The position numbers and the translations under genes are program-made. Positions 63,873 to 64,000 of a DNA stretch of 64,000 nucleotides are shown one piece after another. The notes below the pieces were generated by a model. The model was given only the letters and a program-made list of their open reading frames with translations. It was not told the DNA's origin and searched no databases. How positions within the stretch are numbered: the first letter of the stretch is position 1; each line of letters starts with the position of its first letter. The DNA comes from Thiohalophilus thiocyanatoxydans (GTDB lineage: Bacteria > Pseudomonadota > Gammaproteobacteria > UBA6429 > Thiohalophilaceae): assembly GCF_004366735.1 (NCBI RefSeq), contig NZ_SOQX01000003.1, positions 206,507-270,506 of the forward strand, read 5' to 3'.

Positions 63873-64000
63873 CTAGCTGTGTAAACCCACCAGGTTGTTC
63901 ACGGTAAGCCCCAACCGGCTAACCGGCGGTTTGTAATCCAGGCTGGCATGGGGGCGGTGCCAGTTGTACTCATGCAGCCAAACCGGAAGCTGCCGGGCTC
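63873..64000 (-). mobile_element. IS transposase C-terminus (IS481/IS3-like), cut by window edge
   Basis: The minus-strand frame from the window end to TAG at 63873 gives about 42 residues, including LPVWLHEYNWHRPHASLDY and VSRLGLTVNNLVGLHS. The WLHxYNWxRPH pattern is the C-terminal end of the integrase core in IS481/IS3-type transposases. The rest of the element lies outside the window, so completeness cannot be judged. Confidence 0.85.

Overview
The window is about 64 kb of chromosome from a gammaproteobacterium. The backbone is the conserved block known from Escherichia coli and relatives: suhB-trmJ-iscR ... ndk-rlmN-pilW-rodZ-hisS-yfgM-bamB-der-xseA-guaB-guaA-tadA-mltF, preceded by secDF. 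Three features suggest a sulfur-oxidising, possibly halotolerant Chromatiales-like lineage: a cysE next to iscR, a small lipoprotein resembling SoxXA-binding (SoxK-like) proteins, and a TauE/SafE-family exporter with a divergent LysR regulator. That placement is inference from gene content; no rRNA is present.

Layout. 1-2.5 kb: secD (5' end outside the window) and secF, then an inverted-repeat element and a terminator. 2.5-14.3 kb: housekeeping block with suhB, trmJ, cysE, iscR, ndk, rlmN, pilW, a very short rodZ, hisS, yfgM, bamB and der. The iscSUA-hscBA-fdx genes usually between iscR and ndk are absent, as is ispG between rodZ and hisS. 14.3-19.4 kb: a small hypothetical gene, an M23 peptidase overlapping xseA, the SoxK-like lipoprotein, and guaB. 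19.4-30.8 kb: an insertion that splits guaB from guaA, carrying a giant NAD-glutamate dehydrogenase, a TSUP exporter with a small membrane partner and a divergent LysR gene, a secreted protein paired with an outer-membrane barrel, ferredoxin-NADP reductase and endonuclease IV. 30.9-32.5 kb: guaA.

32.5-59.6 kb is a second, larger insertion separating guaA from tadA-mltF. It holds envelope, stress and osmotic functions: small lipoprotein, YqjD- and YqjE-like proteins, AI-2E-type transporter, DUF3185 protein, a 24-aa membrane micro-protein, an OM barrel, a secreted matrixin-type protease, a PRC-barrel protein, a 2858-aa cyclic beta-1,2-glucan synthase, an alternative oxidase and a CPA1 cation/proton antiporter. 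A signalling cluster follows: PAS protein, CheB-CheR-PAS fusion, Crp-family regulator and response regulator-PAS-GGDEF protein. The island also contains three gene remnants (GGDEF tail, PRC-barrel copy, Crp-family copy), long gene-poor gaps and MITE-like repeats, so it looks like a region of repeated insertion and decay. 59.7-64 kb: serB, tadA, mltF, a tRNA-Ser(GGA) with scrambled tRNA fragments downstream, and the end of an IS transposase at the window edge.

Starts were chosen from ribosome-binding sites, overlaps and family alignments recalled from memory. No database search was possible, so family names rest on recognised motifs.
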